DNA of 64,000 nucleotides from Neorhizobium sp. UBA3556 (GCA_002376235.1 DFNX01000010.1:379691-443690), one strand, 5' to 3'; counted from the stretch's first letter, positions 43,998-52,440 are shown. Notes: generated by a model from the sequence alone, not told the origin. Numbers and translations: made by a program.

Positions 43998-44786
43998 TCA
44001 GGGGGTATCTTGCCTTCTGGGGCCGGGGAAAAAAGCATTCACGCGCCGCTGCAGGGCACGAAATTTCTCGCCGCGCGAACGCAGCATATGATCTTCGAGC
44101 GGAGGGATGCCGGAGACATGCACCAGCAGCCAGTACATGAGGAGCGGAGCCAATAACGACAGCCAACTCGCAATGGATGACGACGCGGCAAACAGAAACC
44201 AGCAACACCAGAACATCCACTCGAAGAAGTAGTTCGGATGGCGCGAATACCGCCAGAGGCCCGTCTCGCAGACCTCTGCCTTTGCTTGCGGCGTCTTTCG
44301 AAAACGGCTGAGTTGCAGGTCCGATATTGCTTCGCCTGCGAGCGCCAAGACGGCGATGACGATGCCGGCCAGGTCGAGGATGCGAGGGAAGGGCGCTTCG
44401 TTCGTGGCTGCCATATAGACTGCCAGAACAAGGATGAAGGCGGCGAGTGCCTGGATCTGCAGAAAGACGAAGAGCCGCCAAGAGGCGCTTTCGCCCCATT
44501 CCTCGATGAATTTCCCATAACGGGGATCCTCGCCTGCTCCCCTGGTTCGAGACCCGATGTGGCTACCCAACCTGAGCGCCCAGGCGGCCACGATAACCAG
44601 AATAGCGACGCGCCGGTCGAAATCTCCATGGGCAAAGAGCGCTGCGATGATCCCACCGACGCCGACGGCAAATGACCAGATCGTGTCGATCCATCCGCTC
44701 AGGCCGGTCACGCGCTGGATAGCCCAAGCGCCGGCCATGGCCAATGACAGCCAGAATGCGATAACGATCAGCAGAAGCATGTCCAT
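43998..44786 (-). CDS. DUF1295/steroid-5-alpha-reductase-like membrane protein
   Basis: 262-residue protein with about six or seven membrane helices. The C-terminal region CETGLWRYSRHPNYFFEWMF, and LEDHMLRSRGEKFRALQRR near the end, are the DUF1295/isoprenylcysteine methyltransferase-like family marks. Such proteins are linked to lipid or sterol-like modification. The ATG at 44786 follows TTGGAGGC. It is the first gene of the minus-strand operon and starts 41 bp from an ECF-type promoter that mirrors that of the divergent cfa operon. Confidence 0.82.
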   Translation of the reverse strand: MDMLLLIVIAFWLSLAMAGAWAIQRVTGLSGWIDTIWSFAVGVGGIIAALFAHGDFDRRVAILVIVAAWALRLGSHIGSRTRGAGEDPRYGKFIEEWGESASWRLFVFLQIQALAAFILVLAVYMAATNEAPFPRILDLAGIVIAVLALAGEAISDLQLSRFRKTPQAKAEVCETGLWRYSRHPNYFFEWMFWCCWFLFAASSSIASWLSLLAPLLMYWLLVHVSGIPPLEDHMLRSRGEKFRALQRRVNAFFPGPRRQDTP

Positions 44787-44827
44787 GGGCGCCTCCAAGG
44801 CGAGGTCTCGATGCCTTCCTCAAGATC

Positions 44828-44854
44828 TACGGAGAAAAAGCCCATCCAGTTTCG
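44828..44854 (-). promoter_or_regulatory. Probable ECF-sigma promoter of the DUF1295 operon
   Basis: On the minus strand CGAAAC (44854-44849), a 17-bp spacer, CGTA (44831-44828). The same element, with identical spacing, is found on the other strand 39 bp away. Flanking bases CAC before and T after CGAAAC are also shared. Control by the ECF sigma encoded in the divergent operon is inferred. Confidence 0.7.
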
Positions 44855-44892
44855 TGCCGATCAGAAAAAAATCGAAAATTTGTTCTCTTCCA

Positions 44893-44920
44893 CGAAACTG
44901 AAAGCCCGAAGCGCTCGTAA
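44893..44920 (+). promoter_or_regulatory. Probable ECF-sigma promoter of the cfa-sigma operon
   Basis: CGAAAC (44893-44898), 17 bp, CGTA (44916-44919), 52 bp before the cfa start. Because the sigma and anti-sigma genes lie further down this operon, recognition by that sigma would make the circuit autoregulatory. Confidence 0.7.
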
Positions 44921-44971
44921 CCTCTTGCAGATGCATCGACGCAATCCTCGCAACTGTTGGAGGGAGATGGC

Positions 44972-46231
44972 ATGAGCTGGTCAGACGAGGTCACCGGAAC
45001 GCAACTTGATCTTTCACAGGCGCCCACGGAATTCGGCTGGGCAGGCACCATGCTTGAGAAGTTTCTGGCGGGCGTGAGCTACGGCCATATCAAGATCGTG
45101 CTTCCATCCGGCCAGGTCATCAACAAGCAAGGGGCTCACTCCGGTCCCGAGGCGATCATCCTGATCCGGAATTGGCGGATGCTGCGCCGGGTGATTGCAG
45201 CAGGCGATATCGGATTTGCGGAAGGCTTCATCGAGGGTGACTGGACAACGCCCGATCTGACGGCGGTCATTCGTTTTGCGGCCAGGAATGGCAAGGCACT
45301 GGCGCCGGCGATAGAAGGCGGCTTGCTTATGCGTGTCGTCAACCGCATGAAGCATCTGTTTCGCGCCAATACGAGGCGTGGCAGCCGCAAGAATATCGAA
45401 GCGCATTATGACCTCGGCAATAACTTCTATGCGCTGTGGCTCGATCCCTCGATGCTCTATTCTTCGGCGGTCTTCGACGAGACGACGCGAACGCTGGAGG
45501 ATGCGCAGAGCAGAAAGTTGGACCGCATCGCCGAGAAACTCGGGCTTGCGGGCGGAGAGAGCGTTCTCGAGATCGGCTGCGGCTGGGGCGCACTTGCCAC
45601 GTATCTGGCGAAGGTGAACCGCTCAAAGGTGACGGGTATCACCTTGTCGCCCGCGCAGCTTTCCTGGGCGAACGGCGTTGTCGAGCAATCTGGTCTATCA
45701 AGCGACGTCACGCTTCGTCTTCAGGATTATCGCGACACCGATGGGCAGTTCGACCGTATCGTTTCCATCGAAATGTTCGAGGCCGTTGGCGAGGCCTATT
45801 GGCCCAGCTATTTCGATAGTTTGAAACGTTGCCTGAAGCCCGGTGGTCGCGCGGTTCTGCAGATCATCTCGATAGAAGAAGAGCGGTTCAGGACGTATCG
45901 GGGGAGCACCGATTTTATCCAGCAATACGTGTTCCCCGGCGGTTTCCTGCCATCGGACAATGCCTTGTCGGCATCTGTCGCTCGGTCAGGTCTGGCTGTG
46001 CGCGAGATCGAGCATTTCGGGGCTTCCTATGCAAGGACGCTGGCGGAATGGCGAATTCGTTTCGAAGAGCACTGGCCACAGATCGCCGCACAGGGTTTCG
46101 ACGAGCGTTTCCGGCGTCTGTGGCTCTACTACCTTTGTTACTGCGAGGCAGGGTTCGAGGAAGGGACGATCAATGTCGGGCTCTACACGATCGCGCATGC
46201 ACCGATGCCGGGACAAGGAGGCCTGTCGTGA
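44972..46231 (+). CDS. cfa: Cyclopropane-fatty-acyl-phospholipid synthase family protein
   Basis: 419-residue enzyme (E. coli Cfa 382) that uses SAM to cyclopropanate unsaturated acyl chains of membrane lipids. The N-terminal lipid-binding part is followed by EAHYDLGNNFYALWLDPSML, the SAM motif VLEIGCGWGALATYLAK (about 195-215) and IVSIEMFEAVGEAYW. At the position of E. coli Cys139 the sequence reads LYSSAVF, with Ser for Cys. The ATG at 44972 has GGAGGGAG upstream. It is the first gene of the operon that later carries the ECF sigma factor, and overlaps the next gene. Confidence 0.9.
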   Translation: MSWSDEVTGTQLDLSQAPTEFGWAGTMLEKFLAGVSYGHIKIVLPSGQVINKQGAHSGPEAIILIRNWRMLRRVIAAGDIGFAEGFIEGDWTTPDLTAVIRFAARNGKALAPAIEGGLLMRVVNRMKHLFRANTRRGSRKNIEAHYDLGNNFYALWLDPSMLYSSAVFDETTRTLEDAQSRKLDRIAEKLGLAGGESVLEIGCGWGALATYLAKVNRSKVTGITLSPAQLSWANGVVEQSGLSSDVTLRLQDYRDTDGQFDRIVSIEMFEAVGEAYWPSYFDSLKRCLKPGGRAVLQIISIEEERFRTYRGSTDFIQQYVFPGGFLPSDNALSASVARSGLAVREIEHFGASYARTLAEWRIRFEEHWPQIAAQGFDERFRRLWLYYLCYCEAGFEEGTINVGLYTIAHAPMPGQGGLS

Positions 46232-46599
46232 AAAAAATGAGCGTTGTGATGGTCGGTGCTTGCCTCATATGGGGAACGGCCGCCCATGCCGCCGACATCG
46301 ATGGCCAATGGGCCCGCGGCGATGGAAACGCCAAGGTGACGATCGCGCCATGCGGATCCGATATCTGCGCGATCAACACCTGGATCAAGCCGGGCACGCC
46401 AAAGGAGAAGGAAGGCGACAAGCTGGTGATGAGCATCAAGCCCGATGGTGACGGCATCTATTCCGGTAGCGCTTTCGACCCGCAGCGAGACCTGACCTAC
46501 CGGATCACGGTGACGGTCAAGGGAGACAGGATGACGACGAAGGGCTGTATCGTTGCCGGTCTGTTGTGCAAGGGCATTGACTGGACCCGGATCGATTGA
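46228..46599 (+). CDS. DUF2147-type secreted protein
   Basis: 123-residue protein with signal peptide (MSVVMVGACLIWGTAAHA), then DIDGQWARGDGNAKVTIAPC and a conserved GCIVAGLLCKGIDWTRID ending. It fits the DUF2147 family, a small periplasmic beta fold. Translation begins at a GTG that overlaps the cfa stop (GTGA). The longer frame upstream is a shadow of cfa. Function unknown; the location suggests envelope maintenance. Confidence 0.78.
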   Translation: MKKMSVVMVGACLIWGTAAHAADIDGQWARGDGNAKVTIAPCGSDICAINTWIKPGTPKEKEGDKLVMSIKPDGDGIYSGSAFDPQRDLTYRITVTVKGDRMTTKGCIVAGLLCKGIDWTRID

Positions 46600-46622
46600 G
46601 TGCACCTCAAGAGGAAATACCG

Positions 46623-47054
46623 ATGAAGAGGTATCTTGTCGCCTACCTGGTAACGTTGATCGCGATGATCTCGATCGATGCCGTATGGTTGAGCACCATG
46701 GCCGATCGCCTCTACCGCCCGGTGATGGGCGACATGCTGGCACCGGAATTCCGGTTGTTCCCGGCAATCGTCTTCTATCTGATCTATCCCGCTGGACTGG
46801 TGTATCTGGCAGTTCGGCCCGCGTTCAGGGAAGGAGCGCTCTCGGCTGCAATCCTCTCCGGTGCAGTTCTGGGATTCACCGCTTACGCCACTTATGACCT
46901 GACCAATCAGGCAACATTGATACGCTGGTCGACGGCATTGACGATCGCGGATCTTTGCTGGGGTACGTTTCTCTCTGCCATCGCGAGTGGTGCCGGTTAC
47001 TGGATAACCGCGCGCCTATTTGGCGGCTCGACCTCGGGAGGGCACGGGTTGTGA
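46623..47054 (+). CDS. DUF2177-family membrane protein
   Basis: 143-residue protein with four membrane helices (YLVAYLVTLIAMISIDAVWL; FPAIVFYLIYPAGLVYLAV; AAILSGAVLGFTAYATYDLT; ALTIADLCWGTFLSAIASGA). ATYDLTNQATL is typical of DUF2177 proteins, which commonly accompany ECF sigma and CFA genes. The ATG at 46623 follows AAGAGGAAATACC. Function unknown. Confidence 0.82.
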   Translation: MKRYLVAYLVTLIAMISIDAVWLSTMADRLYRPVMGDMLAPEFRLFPAIVFYLIYPAGLVYLAVRPAFREGALSAAILSGAVLGFTAYATYDLTNQATLIRWSTALTIADLCWGTFLSAIASGAGYWITARLFGGSTSGGHGL

Positions 47055-47185
47055 TCGGATTGCCTCATCACGATGCTTCCTTGGGAATGCCGGGCGGGAT
47101 CCTTGCCGACAACAGTTTCTCCGGGCACACCTTGTTTTTTAGAATTGCCGATCTCTATAGGTTGAGGTCTTCAAGGTTATTTCGA

Positions 47186-47728
47186 ATGCAAAATAGTGAG
47201 ATGGCTGGCCTGATCAATCGCGTCGCAATCGGTGATCGTCAGGCGTTCACCGATCTCTATCGCGTAACGAGCCCGAAACTCTTTGCGATCTGTCTGCGGA
47301 TACTGAAAGACCGGGGAGAGGCCGAAGAAGCGCTTCAGGAAGTTTATATCAAGGTGTGGCAGAAGGCTAAGTCTTTTGCGATCGGCTCTGGAGTGCCGAC
47401 AACCTGGCTCGCGACAATAGCGCGGAACCATGCGATCGATATCATTCGTGCGCGAAAACCCGTCAATGACGATATCGACGAGGTTTTCGATCTGGCCGAC
47501 GAAACGATGCCCAATCCCGAGCAGTCTGTTGCAATGGCAGACGACGGGCGCCGTATCGATGCCTGCATGGGGGAACTCGATCAAGTACATGCACAATCCG
47601 TCCGGCGAGCCTATGTCGAGGGACTGACTTATGCCGAGCTGGCAGAAGATTTGCGGGTGCCGCTGAATACCGTCAGGACCTGGTTGCGGCGCAGCCTGCT
47701 GAAACTGCGGGAGTGCATGCAGCGATGA
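47186..47728 (+). CDS. ECF-type RNA polymerase sigma factor
   Basis: 180-residue group 4 sigma factor. Region 2 (about 10-85) includes FTDLYRVTSPKLFAICLRIL, the AEEALQEVYIKVWQKA segment and ATIARNHAIDIIRARKP; region 4 (about 120-178) has VEGLTYAELAEDLRVPLNTV and RTWLRRSLLKLRE. The ATG at 47186 is chosen from the usual N-terminus; the frame is open to 47051 but that part is not sigma-like. Its stop overlaps the anti-sigma start by 4 bp. The likely target is the CGAAAC-N17-CGTA element, found upstream of its own operon. Confidence 0.9.
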   Translation: MQNSEMAGLINRVAIGDRQAFTDLYRVTSPKLFAICLRILKDRGEAEEALQEVYIKVWQKAKSFAIGSGVPTTWLATIARNHAIDIIRARKPVNDDIDEVFDLADETMPNPEQSVAMADDGRRIDACMGELDQVHAQSVRRAYVEGLTYAELAEDLRVPLNTVRTWLRRSLLKLRECMQR

Positions 47729-48453
47729 CCACGGAACCGCGCGACAGAAATCCGCCAGATGGAGGCAGGCCTGAGAATGACGAAATTCTGGCCGGTGAAT
47801 ATGTGCTTGGCGTTCTGTCTCTCGAGGCTCGCCATCGGATAGAGGCCCGGATGGCCACCGACCAGTCATTCGCGCGGTTGGTGGCGCGATGGCAGTCGAA
47901 CATGGCCTCTTTCAACCGTGATTATCAGGAACAGCAGCCATCCATCGCTGTTTTCCAAGCGATAGAAAGACGCCTGTTTGCAGAAAACCGGAAGGTCGAG
48001 GTGAAACATGGCCTGTGGGACGCAGTCGGCTTCTGGCGCGGCCTGTCGTTCGCGACGTCCGCGATAGCGGCAGTCGCGGTGGTCTATATCGCGACTGTGC
48101 AACTCACGCCGCCCGCCACCAACAACATCGTTGCGGAACTCAGCGCGCCGAATGATCCGGTCGCGCTTCGGGTCTCTTTCAACCCGGCCGATGGTCGTCT
48201 GCGCATCATTCCGGTTGCTGACCAAAGCACTGAGAAATCCCTGCAGCTCTGGCTCGTACCGGGAAGCGGCAATCCAACCTCGATCGGCGTCTTCGAGCCG
48301 GGAAGGGATGGGGAGCTGCTGATACCGGCAGAATTGCGGTCCCGGATCGGGCAAGGCGCAACGCTTGCCGTCAGTGTCGAACCGTTCGGAGGTTCGCCGA
48401 CCGGCCTGCCGACAGGGCCGGTGATCGCAAGCGGCTCGGCCCGCAATCTGTAG
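47725..48453 (+). CDS. RskA-type membrane anti-sigma factor
   Basis: 242-residue protein. The N-terminal cytoplasmic part (about 1-95) contains the short helical ILAGEYVLGVLSLEARHRIE motif typical of RskA/anti-sigma-K proteins, then one membrane helix (about 115-138, ATSAIAAVAVVYIATVQL) and a periplasmic domain (SLQLWLVPGSGNPTSIGVF). It presumably holds the adjacent sigma at the membrane until an envelope signal triggers release. It lacks the zinc-binding HxxxCxxC motif of ChrR/ZAS anti-sigma factors. Confidence 0.87.
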   Translation: MTTEPRDRNPPDGGRPENDEILAGEYVLGVLSLEARHRIEARMATDQSFARLVARWQSNMASFNRDYQEQQPSIAVFQAIERRLFAENRKVEVKHGLWDAVGFWRGLSFATSAIAAVAVVYIATVQLTPPATNNIVAELSAPNDPVALRVSFNPADGRLRIIPVADQSTEKSLQLWLVPGSGNPTSIGVFEPGRDGELLIPAELRSRIGQGATLAVSVEPFGGSPTGLPTGPVIASGSARNL

Positions 48454-48458
48454 ATCCT

Positions 48459-49481
48459 GTGATCAAGAGCGGCGAGGAGGCCACAATCCGAAGTTCCGGA
48501 ATATTCTTCATGTCCGTGCTGATCTGGTGTTCTGCGAGTTTCGGATCGGCTGCGGCACGCGATGCCGCAGCTCAGCCGGTCTTGACCGATGTCGGCGGTT
48601 ATCGGCTCAACAGCGTTCTCATAGAAGCGGGGGCCGATAAGGATCTTCCGCCGATCGTCTTCATCCACGGTGCCAGCACAAGCCTTTATGATCCGATGCT
48701 GTCTTTCCGCGAAAAGCTGGAAGGCAGAGGCACGCTCCTCTTCGTGGACAGGCCGGGTCATGGCCGATCGGATGCCGGTGGGCGCGGGAACGTGCTTCCC
48801 GACGGACAGGCTGATGCGATTTCGACCTTGATGGAGAAACGGGGTATAGGCAGGGCCATCATCGTTGGACATTCATTCGGTGGTGCAATTGCCGCTGCAT
48901 TGGCGCTCCGGCATCCAGACAAGGTACGCGGTCTCGTTTTCCTTTCCCCAGCCGTTTATCCCTGGTCCAGCGGCGTCGCTTGGTATTACGATGCTGCGAG
49001 CGCTCCGGTGGCCGGGGCGCTGTTCAGCACATTTATCGTTCCACCTTTGGGCTTTCTGGCAATCAACCGAGCCACTAAGGCGGTTTTCGCTCCAAATGAA
49101 CCACCCGCCGGTTATCTCCAAAAGACGAAGGCGCTGCAGGCAATTCGCCCTGAGGCTTTCCGGCATAACGCAAGGGAAATCGCGGCTCTCAGCGACTGGG
49201 CCAAGGTCGCTGCCAAGCAATATCGGCATATCGAGGCGCCGACGATCATCATAACCGGCGACACCGACAAAATCGTTTCACCGGACATTCATGCCCGGCA
49301 TCTGGCGCGCGATATTCCCGGCGCCAGACTGATTGTCGTCCACAACCTCGGACACAAGTCCGACTACATTGCCAGTGATCTGGCGGTTGCCGCCATCGAG
49401 CGCGTCGCAGGTCGCAAGGTGGATCTTCTCGGCATGGCTCGCGCAGTCGAGAAGAGGATTGCGAATGACCGCAGCGACTAG
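48459..49481 (+). CDS. Secreted or membrane-anchored alpha/beta hydrolase
   Basis: 340-residue hydrolase with an N-terminal hydrophobic segment (SSGIFFMSVLIWCSASFGSA). The family core shows HGAST (oxyanion), DRPGHGRSD, the nucleophile elbow IVGHSFGGAIAAALALRH, an acidic residue in ITGDTDKIV and a C-terminal His in VHNLGHKSD. Translation starts at a GTG at 48459, 5 bp after the anti-sigma stop; no RBS is obvious, suggesting coupling. It probably belongs to the ECF regulon. Substrate unknown; a lipid or ester is plausible from context. Confidence 0.84.
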   Translation: MIKSGEEATIRSSGIFFMSVLIWCSASFGSAAARDAAAQPVLTDVGGYRLNSVLIEAGADKDLPPIVFIHGASTSLYDPMLSFREKLEGRGTLLFVDRPGHGRSDAGGRGNVLPDGQADAISTLMEKRGIGRAIIVGHSFGGAIAAALALRHPDKVRGLVFLSPAVYPWSSGVAWYYDAASAPVAGALFSTFIVPPLGFLAINRATKAVFAPNEPPAGYLQKTKALQAIRPEAFRHNAREIAALSDWAKVAAKQYRHIEAPTIIITGDTDKIVSPDIHARHLARDIPGARLIVVHNLGHKSDYIASDLAVAAIERVAGRKVDLLGMARAVEKRIANDRSD

Positions 49482-49902
49482 CGTCTGTCGTCAGCGGATG
49501 GCGACTGCGTTGTCGATCTTTTATGCCGTGGCCGGGATATTGCATCTGACACTGCCGCAGCCCTTTCTCGTGATCACCCCCGCATGGGTTCCTCATCCTG
49601 AAACCATCATCTTTCTGACAGGGCTTTGCGAGATTGCCGGCGCTATCGGCCTTTGGATGCCAGGACTGAAGCGGTTTGCTGCGGTAGCGCTGGCTCTTTA
49701 TGCATTTTGCGTTTTCCCGGCCAATATCAAGCATGCATTGGACAGTTTGGGGACTGGTGATCCGTCCCTCTGGCAATGGACCTATCATCTCGTTCGCGTG
49801 CCGCTTCAGCCTGTCATCGTCTGGGCAGCCCTTTTCGCTGGAGGGATCGTGACATGGCCCTTTCGATCAGGAGATGTGAAGCAAGCTCGAGACTTCAAAT
49901 AA
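49465..49902 (+). CDS. DoxX-like membrane protein
   Basis: 145-residue protein with four membrane helices (MATALSIFYAVAGILHLTLP; TIIFLTGLCEIAGAIGLWMP; RFAAVALALYAFCVFPANIK; PVIVWAALFAGGIVTWPFRS). GILHLTLP and ILGLCEIAGAIGL-like segments fit the DoxX/DUF4267-type family. The ATG at 49465 overlaps the hydrolase gene by 17 bp; the longer frame is a shadow. It ends the ECF operon. Confidence 0.7.
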   Translation: MTAATSVCRQRMATALSIFYAVAGILHLTLPQPFLVITPAWVPHPETIIFLTGLCEIAGAIGLWMPGLKRFAAVALALYAFCVFPANIKHALDSLGTGDPSLWQWTYHLVRVPLQPVIVWAALFAGGIVTWPFRSGDVKQARDFK

Positions 49903-49924
49903 ATCCGTCCCGACCTGCGCTGGC

Positions 49925-49951
49925 TGAAACTATTTTTCTGCAGTCCTCGTC
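49925..49951 (+). promoter_or_regulatory. Possible ECF-sigma promoter of the fasciclin gene
   Basis: TGAAAC, 17 bp, CGTC. Relative to the CGAAAC-N17-CGTA elements at 44828-44919 it differs at one base in each half. It lies about 80 bp before the fasciclin start. Confidence 0.45.
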
Positions 49952-50030
49952 TCTTGTCCTGTCCCGCATAGGGGAGCCGAGCTTTAGGAGGCACGCACCG
50001 TGCCTGGGCAGTCGGCAGGAGGAGAATATC

Positions 50031-50588
50031 ATGTCTCGCAATGCAATCCGTCTCACAGCAGGTATCGCCGTGCTCTCGATCGCAGCCGGCAGCGCATTTG
50101 CCGCAAATCCGCAGGTCGGCGGCGCCGCTATGTATGAAGACAAAAACATCGTCGAAAATGCCGTGAACTCGAAAGATCACACAACCCTGGTCGCCGCGGT
50201 CAAGGCCGCCGGCCTCGTCGAAACGCTGGAAGGCAACGGACCGTTCACCGTGTTCGCGCCGACCAACGAAGCCTTCGCAGCCCTTCCGAAAGGCACGGTC
50301 GACAACCTTCTGAAGCCCGAAAACAAGGCCCAGCTTACCAAGGTCCTCACCTGTCATGTCGTTGCCGCCGACGCCATGTCCAAGACCATCGAAAAGATGA
50401 TCAAGGACGACAAGGGCACGCACGACGTCAAGACTGTCGGTGGCTGCATCCTGAAGGCGAAGGAGAGCATGGGCAAGATCACGCTGACCGACGAAACCGG
50501 CGGCGTGGCCCATGTGACCATCGCCGACGTCAAGCAGTCCAACGGCGTGATCCATGTGATCGACAAGGTTCTTCTGCCGAAGATGTAG
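50031..50588 (+). CDS. Secreted fasciclin-domain protein
   Basis: 185-residue periplasmic protein with signal peptide (LTAGIAVLSIAAGSAFAANP, cleavage after AFA at about residue 24) and one fasciclin (FAS1) domain: TLVAAVKAAGLVETLEG, GPFTVFAPTNEAFAALPKGT and the closing NGVIHVIDKVLLPKM. These are adhesion-like folds often found in envelope stress regulons. The start has AGGAGGAG upstream. It is preceded by a near-match to the ECF promoter and followed by a hairpin. Confidence 0.92.
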   Translation: MSRNAIRLTAGIAVLSIAAGSAFAANPQVGGAAMYEDKNIVENAVNSKDHTTLVAAVKAAGLVETLEGNGPFTVFAPTNEAFAALPKGTVDNLLKPENKAQLTKVLTCHVVAADAMSKTIEKMIKDDKGTHDVKTVGGCILKAKESMGKITLTDETGGVAHVTIADVKQSNGVIHVIDKVLLPKM

Positions 50589-50606
50589 TTCGTTCTAACC
50601 CATACG

Positions 50607-50633
50607 GGAGTGCCGGTTGCCGACCGGCTCTCC
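50607..50633 (+). terminator. Hairpin after the fasciclin gene
   Basis: GCCGGT (50612-50617) pairs with ACCGGC (50623-50628), extended by GGAG/CTCC across a T-T mismatch. It lies 19 bp after the stop; only a weak T-rich stretch follows. The remaining 50634-50820 stretch is relatively AT-rich and shows no gene. Confidence 0.5.
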
Positions 50634-50820
50634 TGTGCTGTTCTGGTTTCGAAAAATTATTTAAAGTAATTGCTTAGGGAGCTGTGAGATCACATGAAAT
50701 TCAACATATTCATACTTTTTAGCCAGGTCGTCGGTTAGCATCTCATCAAGACGATGGGGCACGTTTATGAACCGTCCTCATAAATCTATCTGTAGCAATG
50801 CCCGTTAGATAAAAGGTCTT

Positions 50821-51465
50821 TCATCCGGTAGGAGTGGATGAACTTAAAAGTCGCGATACTTTCCTAAGCGAAGCTGACCAAACCGCATAGCCCGCTGCAT
50901 TCATGTGAACCAGATCGGGCAGATAGTATCGGAACATTGGCAAGCCATTCTCTCCGATCAAACCGGCGCCCGCCTCAATCCACGAAGTGTCGTCGCGACT
51001 GCTGCACCATTCGTGTGCCAGCCGGTTGAACAGATCGAACTCGTCTCGGTAGATCCACCGTGCCGGGCTGTGCTTGATCGACAGGACAAAAACCTCGCAC
51101 TGCGGCATTGCCTGGAAGATCCGCTCCCGCAGATCCTTCAAATGACCGAGTGTTGTTCGGGCGGTAAGGCCATCGCTCGCAATGTCGTTCTCACCGAAAT
51201 AAAGGGCTATTCTGCGCGGATTGAGGGGCGTGAGAAGCTGATCCATGTAGTGGATGCCTGAAAGAAATGTACCTCCTCCAAACCCGAGATTGACGACGTC
51301 CAGCGAACCCAGATCTTCGGTAATGGAGTTCCAGATGCGAAATGAGGAAGAGCCATAAAAGGCGATGGGATTGGCAGGAAGGCCTATACGCTCAAGTCGC
51401 GCCAGTACCGTGATGATATCGTTTTCGTGACGGGCTGTGCCGATACTGGCTGGAAAATCGTACAT
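50821..51465 (-). CDS. SGNH/GDSL-type hydrolase
   Basis: 214-residue hydrolase. Block I is AFYGSSSFRIW (catalytic Ser), block II VNLGFGGGT, block III YFGENDIAS, block V LPDLVHMNAAGY with the Asp-x-x-His pair. The ATG at 51465 (MYDFPASIG) has GAGG six bases upstream; a further in-frame ATG at 51483 has none. No signal peptide is evident. It is 63 bp downstream of dgoK on the same strand, so it may remove acyl or acetyl groups from the sugar catabolised by this locus. That role is inferred. Confidence 0.82.
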   Translation of the reverse strand: MYDFPASIGTARHENDIITVLARLERIGLPANPIAFYGSSSFRIWNSITEDLGSLDVVNLGFGGGTFLSGIHYMDQLLTPLNPRRIALYFGENDIASDGLTARTTLGHLKDLRERIFQAMPQCEVFVLSIKHSPARWIYRDEFDLFNRLAHEWCSSRDDTSWIEAGAGLIGENGLPMFRYYLPDLVHMNAAGYAVWSASLRKVSRLLSSSTPTG

Positions 51466-51528
51466 ATCTATCCTCAGACACATGGGTGGAAGCGTTTCGC
51501 CGCCGAGTTCCCGGCCGCTGCGCCGGAT

Positions 51529-52440
51529 CTATGAAAGCGAGTGGCGCATTACATCGAGCGCACCACGGATCAGAACGTCATCGGCGCCAAGGGTAATTTT
51601 GAGGTCGAATACTCTCGCCGCAATCACATAAAGCTCGTTCAAGCCGTCGTTCCCGACGATGGTGGCCTCGTCACCTTCCGAATACCAGCCGGCCTCGCGC
51701 GCCTGCCTGAATTCCTGGCCGATTAGCAGGCCGTGGACATAGGATCGCAACTGATCCGCCGTAAGCTTTCCCGCCAATCCACCTGTCCGCGCCGAAAACA
51801 ACAGAGAGAGCATCGCCGCGGAGATCTTCGCCTCTTCAAGCCCCTGGAGATAGGCTTCCGGATCATCCACCGGTGGCTGCGTTGCACCGCGGGCGATGAA
51901 GGAATTGTTCAGGAGCAGCGCAAAGATTTCACCGGTCACAAAGGTTTGAAAGCTATCTATGCGGCCGGTTTTCACCTTGGCCCACTTGCTGTGGGTCCCG
52001 GGGATGATGATTGTTGCGTCGTCAGCCAGCCCGTGGCCGGCAACCTGGATCTCCTCGCCGCGCATGACGTCGGGGAAGGGCCGGCGTGAGGCATCCGCCA
52101 GGCCCGGCAGAAACACAAGCTCAGATCCGTTCGGCAAGGATTTTCGCAAGCTGCCCGCGGCAAGCTCAGCCGCACCTGCAGGGCAGGCCACATAGGGAAC
52201 TTCGATCCAGCCGTTGCGGCTGGTAATCATCCCGAGTGCTGCAATGGGCAAGGCTCCGTGGATGGAAAACCATGGCGCAAGCGTCGCCATCAGCACCTCT
52301 TCATGGTCGCCCTTGTTGAGGCTCGATATGCCTTGTGGCGTCTCGATGTTCTCCATCTCGTTGCCGCTGCGGTCCACCAGCGTTGCCCGCAAGGATGTAG
52401 TTCCCCAGTCGACAACGATCGCCGCTGTTGCTGCTGCCAT
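51529..52440 (-). CDS. dgoK: 2-dehydro-3-deoxygalactonokinase
   Basis: 303-residue kinase of the DgoK family that phosphorylates 2-keto-3-deoxygalactonate. The phosphate-binding opening AAIVVDWGTTSLRATLVD, ALGMITSRNGWIEVPYV, the IIPGTHSKWAKV segment and TGEIFALL are family marks. It is divergent from the plus-strand sugar operon; in the De Ley-Doudoroff pathway its product goes to an aldolase (DgoA), which is not in the window. The gene shares a control region with the operon. Confidence 0.9.
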   Translation of the reverse strand: MAAATAAIVVDWGTTSLRATLVDRSGNEMENIETPQGISSLNKGDHEEVLMATLAPWFSIHGALPIAALGMITSRNGWIEVPYVACPAGAAELAAGSLRKSLPNGSELVFLPGLADASRRPFPDVMRGEEIQVAGHGLADDATIIIPGTHSKWAKVKTGRIDSFQTFVTGEIFALLLNNSFIARGATQPPVDDPEAYLQGLEEAKISAAMLSLLFSARTGGLAGKLTADQLRSYVHGLLIGQEFRQAREAGWYSEGDEATIVGNDGLNELYVIAARVFDLKITLGADDVLIRGALDVMRHSLS

